Shown: positions 16,464 through 24,883 of the stretch, piece by piece
How positions within the stretch are numbered: position 1 is the first letter of the stretch
How the letters are laid out: each line of letters starts with the position of its first letter
Origin: an uncultured Bacteroidia bacterium
Lineage (GTDB): Bacteria > Bacteroidota > Bacteroidia > NS11-12g > UBA9320
Direction: 5' to 3'
Assembly (NCBI GenBank): GCA_905478335.1
Contig: CAJQIC010000019.1
Location: 1 to 64,000 of the forward strand
DNA: 64,000 nucleotides
Translations under genes and position numbers: made by a program
Notes under the pieces: generated by a model
What the model was told of the DNA's origin: nothing
What the model saw: only the letters and a program-made list of their open reading frames with translations
The model's database searches: none

Positions 16464-17498
16464 TTAATTTATTTGTAGGTCTGCAAAGATGAGTTTATGA
16501 TCTGATTTTATGCTATCGGTTGACGAATACCGTACAGGTGTAAATGCATTGTCGGCAAAGATGTAGTCGATTCTGAGAAACGGGAACGGTTTTAAAAAGG
16601 TGGCTTCAAAACCGCTACCAGATTTTACAAAAATATCTTGTTTGCTTTCCACCAATTGTTGGTAGGTGTAGCTTTGAGGCGTATCGTTGAAGTCTCCCAT
16701 TATTATAATAGGTAAATCACATGAAGCCATATGATTTTTTATATCGGCCACTTGACCTGCGCGGTTTTCCATAGACAACTTCAAACGTTGTGCGACATTT
16801 TTGGCGTTTTCCGTATAGGTTGAGTCAAATTCTAATCCTTTAAGATTGTGATAGTCTCTGGATTTTATGCGCGTGGTTTCTAAATGTATACCATATACGC
16901 GAACCAACTTTCCTTCAACGCTTATATCGATAAACCCAGCAGCGTTGTATGATTTTTTGGTAAACGCAACCTTCCCTATATTTTGTATTGGTTTTCTTGA
17001 TACCAGTAATATTCCGTTGTTAGAACCCTTAGTTGCTCGTATTTTTACTTGGTATGGGTATTGTTTTTTACTGATCTTACCCTGGTTAAATCGCCATTCA
17101 ATTAAAGCGGCGCAATCAACATCGTGTTCGTTCAAATACGTTTCAATTTGAGCAGAATTATTCAAACCCTCATAAATGCCAATCGCATACGTATTAAAGC
17201 TGGCAACCTTAAAATTACCAGTTGTAGCTATATCCGGGTGAAATGAAAAAAGTCTTAATAGAAAGGGTAAGCCAATGCCAAAGACAATAATGTTTTTCCA
17301 AAACATTTTGGTTCTGAGCCAGATGCCTAGTAGCAAAAAGCCAACAAGTGCAATTATCCAGGCTTTAAAAGTTAATCCCATAAAAGCAATATGCCAGGAT
17401 TTAGTTGGATCAATAAATGGGGCTATGTAAGATAACAATACCGCACTGAGAACCACCCAATTGAGAATTATGATTGTTGTACGAAATAGTTTTTTCAC
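16464..17498 (-). CDS. Membrane-anchored endonuclease/exonuclease/phosphatase family protein
   Basis: Three hydrophobic helices fill roughly residues 7-85. An EEP (DNase I-like) domain follows, with KVASFNTYA, the catalytic YGIHLETT, IIMGDFNDTP, RIDYIFAD and the final SDHKLIFA. The D-x-N and S-DH motifs for metal and phosphate binding are intact. The active domain should face the periplasm. Bacterial homologues act on nucleic acids or on phosphodiester or phosphoinositide-like lipids; the substrate cannot be set from sequence. It starts one base from the end of the upstream rhomboid gene, so co-translation is likely. Confidence 0.87.
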   Translation of the reverse strand: MKKLFRTTIIILNWVVLSAVLLSYIAPFIDPTKSWHIAFMGLTFKAWIIALVGFLLLGIWLRTKMFWKNIIVFGIGLPFLLRLFSFHPDIATTGNFKVASFNTYAIGIYEGLNNSAQIETYLNEHDVDCAALIEWRFNQGKISKKQYPYQVKIRATKGSNNGILLVSRKPIQNIGKVAFTKKSYNAAGFIDISVEGKLVRVYGIHLETTRIKSRDYHNLKGLEFDSTYTENAKNVAQRLKLSMENRAGQVADIKNHMASCDLPIIIMGDFNDTPQSYTYQQLVESKQDIFVKSGSGFEATFLKPFPFLRIDYIFADNAFTPVRYSSTDSIKSDHKLIFADLQIN

Positions 17499-17499
17499 A

Positions 17500-18408
17500 T
17501 TATTTGTCGCTTGCTCTAAAAAGGAGGTCTTTTTCTTCTTTAGTTAAACTAGGGTAGCCGCTTTGGTTAATCTTATCTAAGATGGCATCAATCTCTTCTT
17601 GACGGGGCTTACTGTTTTTACCTGAACCAGCTCTGTGTGGAGTCGAGGCTTCGGTTTTAACTTTTTCTTTTGGCGTCCTCAAGATATCACGTTCATCCAT
17701 CACTTTGAATTTTGGTTTAAACGGGTTTTTAATTGATTGCAGAAGGGCTAGATTTAATCGACCTTGTTGATTCAACATAAACAAAGACCCAAATAAGGCG
17801 CCGCCCAAATGAGCCAAGTGTCCACCCTGATTACTAGATGTTAGATACAGCAAGTCGACACCGACCAATACCAAAGCAACCCATTTTATTTTGACACGGA
17901 AAGAACCAAACAAATACAACTCGTAATTAGGGACCAGTACCGCCGTGGCAGCAACTACGGCCATTACAGCTCCAGATGCTCCGGGCATTGGCCCACCTAA
18001 TCCCGCAAACGTTGGCAGTATCGTGTAAATGAGGATGTACATAAAAGCACCCACCAAACCACCACCAAAGTAAATCCAATAAAACTGTTTGTTATTTTGA
18101 AAATCCAGGAGAATACGACCCATATAAAAGAGTAACAACATGTTGCCGGCTAAATGAAATAATCCAGCATGAAAAAACATATAGGTGAATACTGACCAAG
18201 GTTTTATCAGAAAAGCAGAGAAGGCCCCTTGGGTATAAAACAAGGTAAGAAAGTCAGACGCTTTTTGAGCGTATTCTGGACCACGTCCTCTGCCCACCAT
18301 CATGACCAAACCACTTAATACGAAAACAGCAATATTGATGATGATCAATTTGCGTATCGGGGAATTGCCCTTGTTAAATTCGTATCGTATTTTATCTAGA
18401 AGCGACAT
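17500..18408 (-). CDS. Rhomboid family intramembrane serine protease
   Basis: A six-helix rhomboid core carries the catalytic serine in GASGAVM and the catalytic histidine in GGHLAHLGGALFG. The protein also has the HAGLFHLAGNMLLLFYMGR loop typical of the family. A soluble C-terminal tail of about 80 residues (KPKFKVMDERDILRTPKEK onwards) extends into the cytoplasm, with a lysine-rich, low-complexity stretch. Rhomboids cut transmembrane segments of other proteins. It is one of two adjacent rhomboids transcribed together, 14 bases after the first. Confidence 0.93.
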   Translation of the reverse strand: MSLLDKIRYEFNKGNSPIRKLIIINIAVFVLSGLVMMVGRGRGPEYAQKASDFLTLFYTQGAFSAFLIKPWSVFTYMFFHAGLFHLAGNMLLLFYMGRILLDFQNNKQFYWIYFGGGLVGAFMYILIYTILPTFAGLGGPMPGASGAVMAVVAATAVLVPNYELYLFGSFRVKIKWVALVLVGVDLLYLTSSNQGGHLAHLGGALFGSLFMLNQQGRLNLALLQSIKNPFKPKFKVMDERDILRTPKEKVKTEASTPHRAGSGKNSKPRQEEIDAILDKINQSGYPSLTKEEKDLLFRASDK

Positions 18409-18422
18409 GTGTTTCTAATATA

Positions 18423-19175
18423 TTAAAAAAAGCTGTCTCTACGGGTTTTGTTCCAGTATTTGACAATAATAATACCTGCCACAAGCCCTCCTAAGTGAGC
18501 GAAGTGGGCAACATTGTCTCCCGGTATGTTCGCAATCCCACTAAATAACTCATACAACCCGTAAAATGTTATCGCGTATTTTAACTTTATTGGAATTGGA
18601 GGGAAAAGTAGAAATAGTTGTGTGTTTGGGAATAGTATTAAACAAGCGCCTAGTATGCCAAATATTGCGCCAGAGGCTCCAACTGTAGGTATGCCAAGAT
18701 AGTATGCTAGTTGCGCAACGATAGGGCTTGTGGCTAGCCTAGGGTTCGTCATAAAAATATCTAAACCTTCCCGTTTAACAATCTCAATCGTTTCTGGACT
18801 CAATTCGAACATCAACTGCATCACTTGATACTGAATAATTCCAAAATGTGCGAGTACGGCAGAAAAACCAGTGATTAGATAAAACAGTAAAAACCGCTGT
18901 GGCCCCCACCTCATTTCTAACATCCGCCCAAAGAAGAACAGGCCAAGCATATTGCCAAAAATATGCCTTATGTCGGCGTGCATAAACATGTGTGTTAGCA
19001 GTTGCCATGGCCTAAATTGACCAGAATATGGGTGGAATAACCCCAACATTGAGGTTAACTGAATGCCACGACTTTCAAGAACATATTTAGCCGCAAACAA
19101 GAGGACATTGATTATCAATAGATTCTTAACCATCGGAGTCAATCCGTTTTGATCAGTAGAACTATAGTGTTGCAT
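18423..19175 (-). CDS. Rhomboid family intramembrane serine protease
   Basis: This second rhomboid copy has the HADIRHIFGNMLGLFFFGR loop, the catalytic GASGAIFGILGA serine helix and NVAHFAHLGGLVAGI with the active histidine. At 250 residues it is a minimal core without the cytoplasmic tail of the neighbouring copy. A loop of about 50 residues between helices 3 and 4 (YQVMQLMFELSPETIEIVKR) may decide substrate choice. It begins 5 bases after mutL ends. Pairs of divergent rhomboids next to mutL are a common Bacteroidota arrangement. Confidence 0.93.
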   Translation of the reverse strand: MQHYSSTDQNGLTPMVKNLLIINVLLFAAKYVLESRGIQLTSMLGLFHPYSGQFRPWQLLTHMFMHADIRHIFGNMLGLFFFGRMLEMRWGPQRFLLFYLITGFSAVLAHFGIIQYQVMQLMFELSPETIEIVKREGLDIFMTNPRLATSPIVAQLAYYLGIPTVGASGAIFGILGACLILFPNTQLFLLFPPIPIKLKYAITFYGLYELFSGIANIPGDNVAHFAHLGGLVAGIIIVKYWNKTRRDSFF

Positions 19176-19180
19176 AGTGT

Positions 19181-20992
19181 TTATTCAAATAATTCCGTTA
19201 AGTCACTTTGGCTCATGGTAACAAAAGTACGCTTACCATTTGGTGTGTATTTGGGTTCGGTACAAGAAAAAAGGTCAACGGCCAATTGCTTAATTTGCTC
19301 TTGTTCTAAAACTGTACCACCCTGAATACCAGCATTTCGAGCCATAGATCGCGCTAAATTTTCCCGCTTATCTAAACGTAAAGATTGTTCATTTAATTTA
19401 TAGTTTTCCAATATTCCTTCTAGTATTTCCTTTTCCTCTCCCTTCGAAATATCTGCGGGTGTACCATTAACAATGATGGTATTTTTGCCAAACACACTTA
19501 CATCAAAGCCCAACAGGTTTATGTCTTTGAGTAAGGATTGCATAATTTCAAAATCAGCAGGTTGCAACTCAATAGTCCTTGGAAATAACAGTTGCTGGCT
19601 TGGCACATTACTCGCCAATAGTTGTTGTTTATACTTCTCAAACAACACGCGCTCATGTGCTCGTTTTTGGTCCATTAAGTACAACTGCTTATTTACCATA
19701 CAAACAATATAATTGCTGTATACCTGAAACGATAATCCTACCTCTACGTTTCGCTCATTCGACGTAAATGCAGAAATTTCTGTCTGACGTTGCTTTACCT
19801 CTTTAGTATTAACTTGGTAATCCCTAAAAGGTTCATAAAGTTTTTCCCAAGCAGTTTCGTTTTTCTTTTTGACAGACTCATTGATAAAAGGGTTGTAACC
19901 GGATTGCGTTTTTATCTGCGGTGGTGCTACCGTTTTGTGTGGGTTGACATCAGGACGATCAAAATTTGGCAGAAAAGCATTCGTGTCCAATTCTGGGGTG
20001 CTATTATAGCCACTTAAAGCCTTTGTTATTACACTTTTTATGATTTGGTAAATAGGCCGCGACTCTTCAAATTTTACTTCCGTTTTGGTAGGGTGCACAT
20101 TAACATCAATTTTTTGTGGATCAATCTTCAGGAATAAAACATAAAAAGGGTGGTGATCCGGTTCTATGATGTCGGTGTATGCGTTGGCAATCGCATGATG
20201 AAAGTAAGGCTCTTTGATAAAGCGACCGTTTACATACAGAAATTGATTGCCGCGTGTCTTTTTTGCGAGTTCAGGACTGCCAACAAATCCATCGATGCTA
20301 ACGATTTCGGTTTGTTCACTAACCTCGAGTAAATGTCCTTTTTTTGATTTAACAAGGATGTCTTCAATTCTTTGTTTTAACGAGGTTTTGGATAGTTGAT
20401 AAACTTCGTTTTTGCCATTGAACAAGTTCATTTTAACATCAGGACGACTAATGGCCATTCGCTGAAAAGCTTCAATGATGTACTTGGTTTCCACCGAAAC
20501 AGACTTTAAAAAGTTTCGTCTGACGGGGATGTTATAAAAGAGGTTTTTAACCGAAATGGATGTTCCTGTAGTCATAGAAACAGGTTCTTGTTTCTTTACT
20601 TCAGAGGCCTCTATGATGATATGACTTCCTAACGCGTCTTCCTCTCTTTTGGTCTTCATTTCAACTTGAGACACAGCAGCGATACTGGCTAGTGCTTCGC
20701 CTCGAAAACCAAAAGTGGATAGGTTAAATAGGTCTTCGGTTTTTTTAATTTTAGATGTGGCATGACGTTCCCAGCACATTCGAGCGTCTGTGTCGCTCAT
20801 ACCAACCCCGTCATCAATAATTTGCAACAAGGTTTGTCCGCCATCTCGAAACACCAACGTTATTTCATTTGCTCCCGCATCAAAGCTGTTTTCAAGCATT
20901 TCTTTTACCACAGACGCAGGGCGCTGAACGACCTCGCCGGCAGCTATTTGATTGGCAATAGATTCTGGAAGTAAACGTATAAAATCAGGCAT
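19181..20992 (-). CDS. mutL: DNA mismatch repair protein MutL
   Basis: The N-terminal GHKL ATPase is complete: ENSFDAGANEI, DDGVGM, a TSKI lid and GFRGEALASIA. The linker (about 340-410) is variable, and the C-terminal dimerisation domain covers about 420-603. The endonuclease motif that reads DQHAxxExxxxE in nicking MutLs is DQKRAHERVLFE here (K443 instead of His). The partner motifs ACKxxI and CPHGRP are degenerate (ARSMARNAGI, YTPNGKRT, no cysteine). The nicking activity is therefore doubtful. It matches MutS recognition to downstream repair. It heads a five-gene run with gaps of 5, 14, 1 and 4 bases. Confidence 0.96.
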   Translation of the reverse strand: MPDFIRLLPESIANQIAAGEVVQRPASVVKEMLENSFDAGANEITLVFRDGGQTLLQIIDDGVGMSDTDARMCWERHATSKIKKTEDLFNLSTFGFRGEALASIAAVSQVEMKTKREEDALGSHIIIEASEVKKQEPVSMTTGTSISVKNLFYNIPVRRNFLKSVSVETKYIIEAFQRMAISRPDVKMNLFNGKNEVYQLSKTSLKQRIEDILVKSKKGHLLEVSEQTEIVSIDGFVGSPELAKKTRGNQFLYVNGRFIKEPYFHHAIANAYTDIIEPDHHPFYVLFLKIDPQKIDVNVHPTKTEVKFEESRPIYQIIKSVITKALSGYNSTPELDTNAFLPNFDRPDVNPHKTVAPPQIKTQSGYNPFINESVKKKNETAWEKLYEPFRDYQVNTKEVKQRQTEISAFTSNERNVEVGLSFQVYSNYIVCMVNKQLYLMDQKRAHERVLFEKYKQQLLASNVPSQQLLFPRTIELQPADFEIMQSLLKDINLLGFDVSVFGKNTIIVNGTPADISKGEEKEILEGILENYKLNEQSLRLDKRENLARSMARNAGIQGGTVLEQEQIKQLAVDLFSCTEPKYTPNGKRTFVTMSQSDLTELFE

Positions 20993-21037
20993 TCTTGAAC
21001 GCCTCGAAGATACTTTAATTCTGTGGTATATGAAGAC

Positions 21038-21352
21038 TTAGCCTTGCTTAAAGCCCTCGAAGATGACATCGATTGTATCCGTGTAAAATGCGAGATATGC
21101 AAGAGAACCAAGGATTGCCGCAATCAGTAAGAAACGTACCCTCGAAACCAGTCGTTGTTGTTGCGATGACGCGTCTAACGGTTGATGACCTCTATTTTTA
21201 AAGGCACTTTGAAGTCTTTTCTTACTACCCTCTGCACTATAGTTGCCTGTAACTTCTGCTGTAATTTGTTCTACTCGATTTTGTAAATCTTCTTTTTGCT
21301 CGTCGTAATAACGCGGACGATAATTAAATCGTTTGTTATTTCGTCGACCCAT
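21038..21352 (-). CDS. Small protein with one C-terminal membrane helix
   Basis: I do not recognise a family. The 104-residue product is basic at the start (GRRNNKRFNYRPRYYDEQKED), has a middle charged region, and ends with one membrane helix (FLLIAAILGSLAYLAFYT) and a short tail. The frame can start at ATG 21373, but a promoter -7 box sits four bases before it. The ATG at 21352, with a run of A before it, gives a more usual leader. It lies between mutL and gldG. A Gln/Arg-rich stretch before the helix suggests a tail-anchored-like topology. Confidence 0.6.
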   Translation of the reverse strand: MGRRNNKRFNYRPRYYDEQKEDLQNRVEQITAEVTGNYSAEGSKKRLQSAFKNRGHQPLDASSQQQRLVSRVRFLLIAAILGSLAYLAFYTDTIDVIFEGFKQG

Positions 21353-21377
21353 TTTAACCCGAGAAAGCTGCATAGTT

Positions 21378-21408
21378 CAAAGATAAGGACCGAAAACGGT
21401 AATGCCAA
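21378..21408 (-). promoter_or_regulatory. Bacteroidota-type promoter for the small membrane protein
   Basis: On the minus strand: TTG at 21408-21406, a 20-base spacer and TATCTTTG at 21385-21378. The -33 TTG lies inside a 16-base perfect palindrome (21401-21416). Confidence 0.55.
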
Positions 21409-21416
21409 TTGGCATT
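21401..21416. promoter_or_regulatory. 16-bp perfect palindrome over the -33 element
   Basis: AATGCCAATTGGCATT is its own reverse complement and covers the -33 TTG of the promoter reading leftwards into the small membrane protein gene. Operator-like position; the binding protein is unknown. Confidence 0.4.
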
Positions 21417-21449
21417 CATGAGTGGAGGATTTCCTTTGACGAATGGCGG

Positions 21450-23246
21450 TTAAGCGTATTTGCGTTTACGAATCCACGCATTTAACAAACCAAAAATGAA
21501 CAACAATACAAGTGGTAAGACCATGTTAATCAGTTGCCATTTGGTTTTTTCCTTTTGTACCTTCCCTTTGTCTAGCAAACGAAGCTCAATTTTCTTAGAC
21601 CTTACATCTATCAAGTTAGATTCGTCACAGAGGTAGTCAACACAGTTTAAGAAGAATTTTTTGTTGGCAAATTCAACGGGTTCTTTAAACGCTTTAGAGG
21701 CGTATTTATCGTAACCCAGTGGGTACACTTGTTTTTTTTCTTTGTCCGTTTGATTTGCGATTAAGTCACCATCAGAAATAACAATCATTGCGTTATCCGC
21801 TATACTCGATTTAAAAGGTATCGGACTGCGTTGTTTCATTGATCGTCTATGCGCATATAACGACTTAAACTGTCCTTCGACCAATACCGCTGCGATATTA
21901 TCTGGGTGACGGAACATTTCGGGTGTTGGCTTTAAACTTAGCAGTTCCAGCGATACATTGACCGGATTGTTCGCAATTCGACTGGTGGAGGAAGATTGAA
22001 GTAAAACGGTTTTTTTGGCATTAGAATTAGGCAAAGTATCAATTCCTGCCGCAAACCTGCCCCAAACAGAGGTCATGTTTCTGATAATCGGGTGCTCACC
22101 TTCCGGGGCGAAGATGGGATAGAAAAGCCAATGTAAAAAGCCGGGTTGTCCGCTAGCCCCTTTGGCTAACACAGGAATACCATGACAATTTAGGTCTTGA
22201 ATAAGACTTGGATTTATGCGTACGCCATACCTAAAGAGTAAATCATTTACATTCAAATTGTAATCCGCCGTCATAATGGACCCGTATTTGGCTACACTAT
22301 CCATTTCTGCGATCAACGGTTCTGCAAGCCAAATCAACTTGCCTCCGTTCATAACATATTGGTCAAGCAGAAATAACTCTTCATCCAAAAAGCTAATACG
22401 GGGCTTGGCAATAATAAGTGCTTGATAGGTGTTCATTTGGTTCATGACACCATTTAATAGAATCTCTCCAGCTTTGTCTGGATCCGCACTGATTTGAGAA
22501 AGAAACTGCTTACTACAGGCCGTGTCTGTTAGATTGATATTCAAACCTTCGACCGAGTAAAACTCTTCTAAGGATTGTGTAATGTCGGCCAAGTAAATGG
22601 GCTCAAGTTCCCCATGACCTTGTGTAAATGCTATTTTTATTTCGCGATCTACTACACATTTTCTAATCACATTTCCGATTTCGTATTCGAGTAACTCAAT
22701 ACTACCATTGATGTCTTCTTCCAGTGGTTGACCGAATTCACGTTTAAGCAAGTTTAACGGATACTCTTTACCCTTATAATTGACTAAACCACCGGGTATA
22801 ATAAACTTTTCTGACGTGGCTTGATCTTGTCCAATTTCAGGTCGGGTGATTTGTACCCCTTTGGAACTAAGCTGTTTCAGAATGTCGTCTTTCTCCTTAA
22901 TGGGTTTGTCGGTAAGTAAATCTTCGAAACGGTAAATAATTCGACCATCACCAATGTGTTGGTATTCGTTTAATAAATCTTGCGTTGCGTTTCTTAGTCT
23001 TCTGTATTCCTGAGGAAATTCACCATCTAAAAATATTTGAACGTAAATGGGTTCGTCAAGTTTGTCGACTAAATCATGTGTGGTTTGAGATAGTGTGTAT
23101 CTTTTTTCCTTCGTTAGATCAAACCTTTTGTAAAAACTATCCGCAGCCACATTTACTACCAAAATTGCAGCAGCAAGAATTAGAAACTGCCAAATGTGCT
23201 TTTGTTTCACCCCAAATTGGCCAGAAGATTTTTTGTTACCTACCAT
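21450..23246 (-). CDS. gldG: Gliding motility-associated ABC transporter auxiliary protein GldG
   Basis: The 598-residue protein has an N-terminal helix (about 16-34), a large periplasmic ABC_transp_aux-type domain (FDLTKEKRYTLSQTTHDLV, then LTDKPI-KEKDDILKQL-KGVQ) and a C-terminal helix (MVLPLVLLFIFGLLNAWIRK). This is the GldG architecture: an extracytoplasmic subunit with GldF and GldA. The ABC complex was linked to gliding in Flavobacterium johnsoniae, but its transported substrate is not known. It overlaps gldF by 7 bases. Confidence 0.92.
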   Translation of the reverse strand: MVGNKKSSGQFGVKQKHIWQFLILAAAILVVNVAADSFYKRFDLTKEKRYTLSQTTHDLVDKLDEPIYVQIFLDGEFPQEYRRLRNATQDLLNEYQHIGDGRIIYRFEDLLTDKPIKEKDDILKQLSSKGVQITRPEIGQDQATSEKFIIPGGLVNYKGKEYPLNLLKREFGQPLEEDINGSIELLEYEIGNVIRKCVVDREIKIAFTQGHGELEPIYLADITQSLEEFYSVEGLNINLTDTACSKQFLSQISADPDKAGEILLNGVMNQMNTYQALIIAKPRISFLDEELFLLDQYVMNGGKLIWLAEPLIAEMDSVAKYGSIMTADYNLNVNDLLFRYGVRINPSLIQDLNCHGIPVLAKGASGQPGFLHWLFYPIFAPEGEHPIIRNMTSVWGRFAAGIDTLPNSNAKKTVLLQSSSTSRIANNPVNVSLELLSLKPTPEMFRHPDNIAAVLVEGQFKSLYAHRRSMKQRSPIPFKSSIADNAMIVISDGDLIANQTDKEKKQVYPLGYDKYASKAFKEPVEFANKKFFLNCVDYLCDESNLIDVRSKKIELRLLDKGKVQKEKTKWQLINMVLPLVLLFIFGLLNAWIRKRKYA

Positions 23247-23968
23247 TTTCTTCTACCAAATGAAAGCTTAGTTAAACCTAGAAAGAAAGCAATGAAGCCT
23301 AAGAAATAACTCAAATCACGTGTGTCTACAACTCCTCGGCTAATAGACTGGTAATGATATTCGATACCTAACCACTCGAGGTAATAATTGGCAGTACCTG
23401 TGTCTAGCAATCCGCTTACTTGCCCGATTACAGAAAACGTAACGAAGCAAAGAAAGGTAGACACGACAAACGCTACAATTTGATTTTCTGTGAGTGAAGA
23501 AGCAAAAAGTCCAACACTTACGTAACAACCACCAAGAAATAATAAGCCGATGTATGAACCCCACATGGCACCGGTATCGATATTGCCAACAGGACTCCCA
23601 AGCTTATGAATGGTATAGTAGTATAAAAGCGTAGGCACTAACGCAAAAACAACGAGGCATAATGCACCTAAAAACTTTCCGAGAATGATGTTCCAATCTG
23701 AAATCGGATGGGTCGTTAACAACTCAATTGTGCCCGCTTTCTTTTCTTCAGCAAACGACCGCATGGTTATGGCGGAAACGAGAAAGATAAAGACCCAAGG
23801 GGCCATCATAAATAAGGTTTCCAAACTTGCGGAACCATAATCTAGGGCATTGGTATCTTTATACACCCACATAAACAAGCCAATGGCAAGTAAAAATACC
23901 GCCACAACAACATAGGCAATCAGGGAGCTAAGAAAGCTTCGTATTTCCTTTTTGAGTATACTCAGCAT
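23240..23968 (-). CDS. gldF: Gliding motility-associated ABC transporter permease GldF
   Basis: The 242 residues form six membrane helices of the ABC-2 permease type, with the EEKKAGTIELLTTHPISDWNIILGKFLGAL motif after the second helix. Together with GldA (ATPase) and GldG it makes the Gld ABC complex in the inner membrane. Its start is 1 base after gldA ends and its end overlaps gldG, which is a clear operon. Confidence 0.93.
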   Translation of the reverse strand: MLSILKKEIRSFLSSLIAYVVVAVFLLAIGLFMWVYKDTNALDYGSASLETLFMMAPWVFIFLVSAITMRSFAEEKKAGTIELLTTHPISDWNIILGKFLGALCLVVFALVPTLLYYYTIHKLGSPVGNIDTGAMWGSYIGLLFLGGCYVSVGLFASSLTENQIVAFVVSTFLCFVTFSVIGQVSGLLDTGTANYYLEWLGIEYHYQSISRGVVDTRDLSYFLGFIAFFLGLTKLSFGRRKW

Positions 23969-23969
23969 G

Positions 23970-24875
23970 TTAATTGGTTAGGGCTCTAAATACGTTTTCT
24001 AAACTGCGCTCTTCTTCTTTTTGTTCGAGCAATACATTTTTGCTTGCCACTGCGAAAGCAAAAAGCTGTTCTTGTATATCGTCGGTAATAGTGGTTAACC
24101 GAAACCTATTTTCTTGTAAAGATTCTACTGCCGATATGCCTTTCAAAGATTCTAGCGCTGATTGTTTTACAGGATTTTTAAACTTGACGACAAGGGTTTT
24201 GCCTTTTCTGTTTTGTTGTTGCAAGCGCTCAATGCTATCATCTGCTACAAGTTTTCCTTGATTAAGGATAATTACCCGGCTACACATTGCCTCCACTTCT
24301 TGCATAATATGGGTTGATAGCAACACCGTCCTTTCCTCACCAATTTCACGTATTAAGTTACGGATTTCAGAAATTTGGTTTGGGTCAAGACCAGAAGTTG
24401 GCTCGTCCAAAACCAACACTTTGGGATCATTCATAAGGGCTTGTGCCATGCCTACCCGTTGCTTATACCCTTTTGATAAGGTTCCAATCTTTTTTGTTTG
24501 CTCGCGCTCTAAACCTGTTCGCGCAATCATTTCGTCTACTCGTTTGGTTACATGTTTAGTGATGCCGCATAGGTTAGCTACAAATCCAAGATATTCTTTG
24601 ACATACATATCAAAATACAGTGGATTGTGCTCTGGTAGATATCCAATTTCACGCCTGATGGCTAAGTCGTCTACGCCCACGGATAGCCCGGAAATTTTTG
24701 CAGACCCTGAAGTCGGGCTAATAAAACACGTCAACATTTTCATTGTCGTACTTTTTCCTGCACCGTTTGGACCCAAGAATCCCACAACTTGGCCAGTTGG
24801 GATATTGAAAGAAACATCGCTAACGGCCCATTGGTTACCGTATTTTTTCGAAAGCTTGTTTACTTCAATTGACAT
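23970..24875 (-). CDS. gldA: ABC transporter ATP-binding protein GldA
   Basis: The 301-residue ATPase shows Walker A (GPNGAGKST), the signature LSKGYKQRVGMAQAL, Walker B (VLVLDEPTSGLDP) and the switch histidine in LLSTHIMQEVE. The C-terminal about 80 residues are the extension typical of ABC-2 ATPases. It powers the GldF/GldG complex. The gene order gldA-gldF-gldG is contiguous here. The 8-base gap to the preceding T9SS gene suggests a common transcript. Confidence 0.94.
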   Translation of the reverse strand: MSIEVNKLSKKYGNQWAVSDVSFNIPTGQVVGFLGPNGAGKSTTMKMLTCFISPTSGSAKISGLSVGVDDLAIRREIGYLPEHNPLYFDMYVKEYLGFVANLCGITKHVTKRVDEMIARTGLEREQTKKIGTLSKGYKQRVGMAQALMNDPKVLVLDEPTSGLDPNQISEIRNLIREIGEERTVLLSTHIMQEVEAMCSRVIILNQGKLVADDSIERLQQQNRKGKTLVVKFKNPVKQSALESLKGISAVESLQENRFRLTTITDDIQEQLFAFAVASKNVLLEQKEEERSLENVFRALTN

Positions 24876-24883
24876 GTAGAATG

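Noticed and set aside
24421-24879. 152-codon open frame antisense to gldA
   Set aside because: It mirrors the coding sequence of a clear ABC ATPase.
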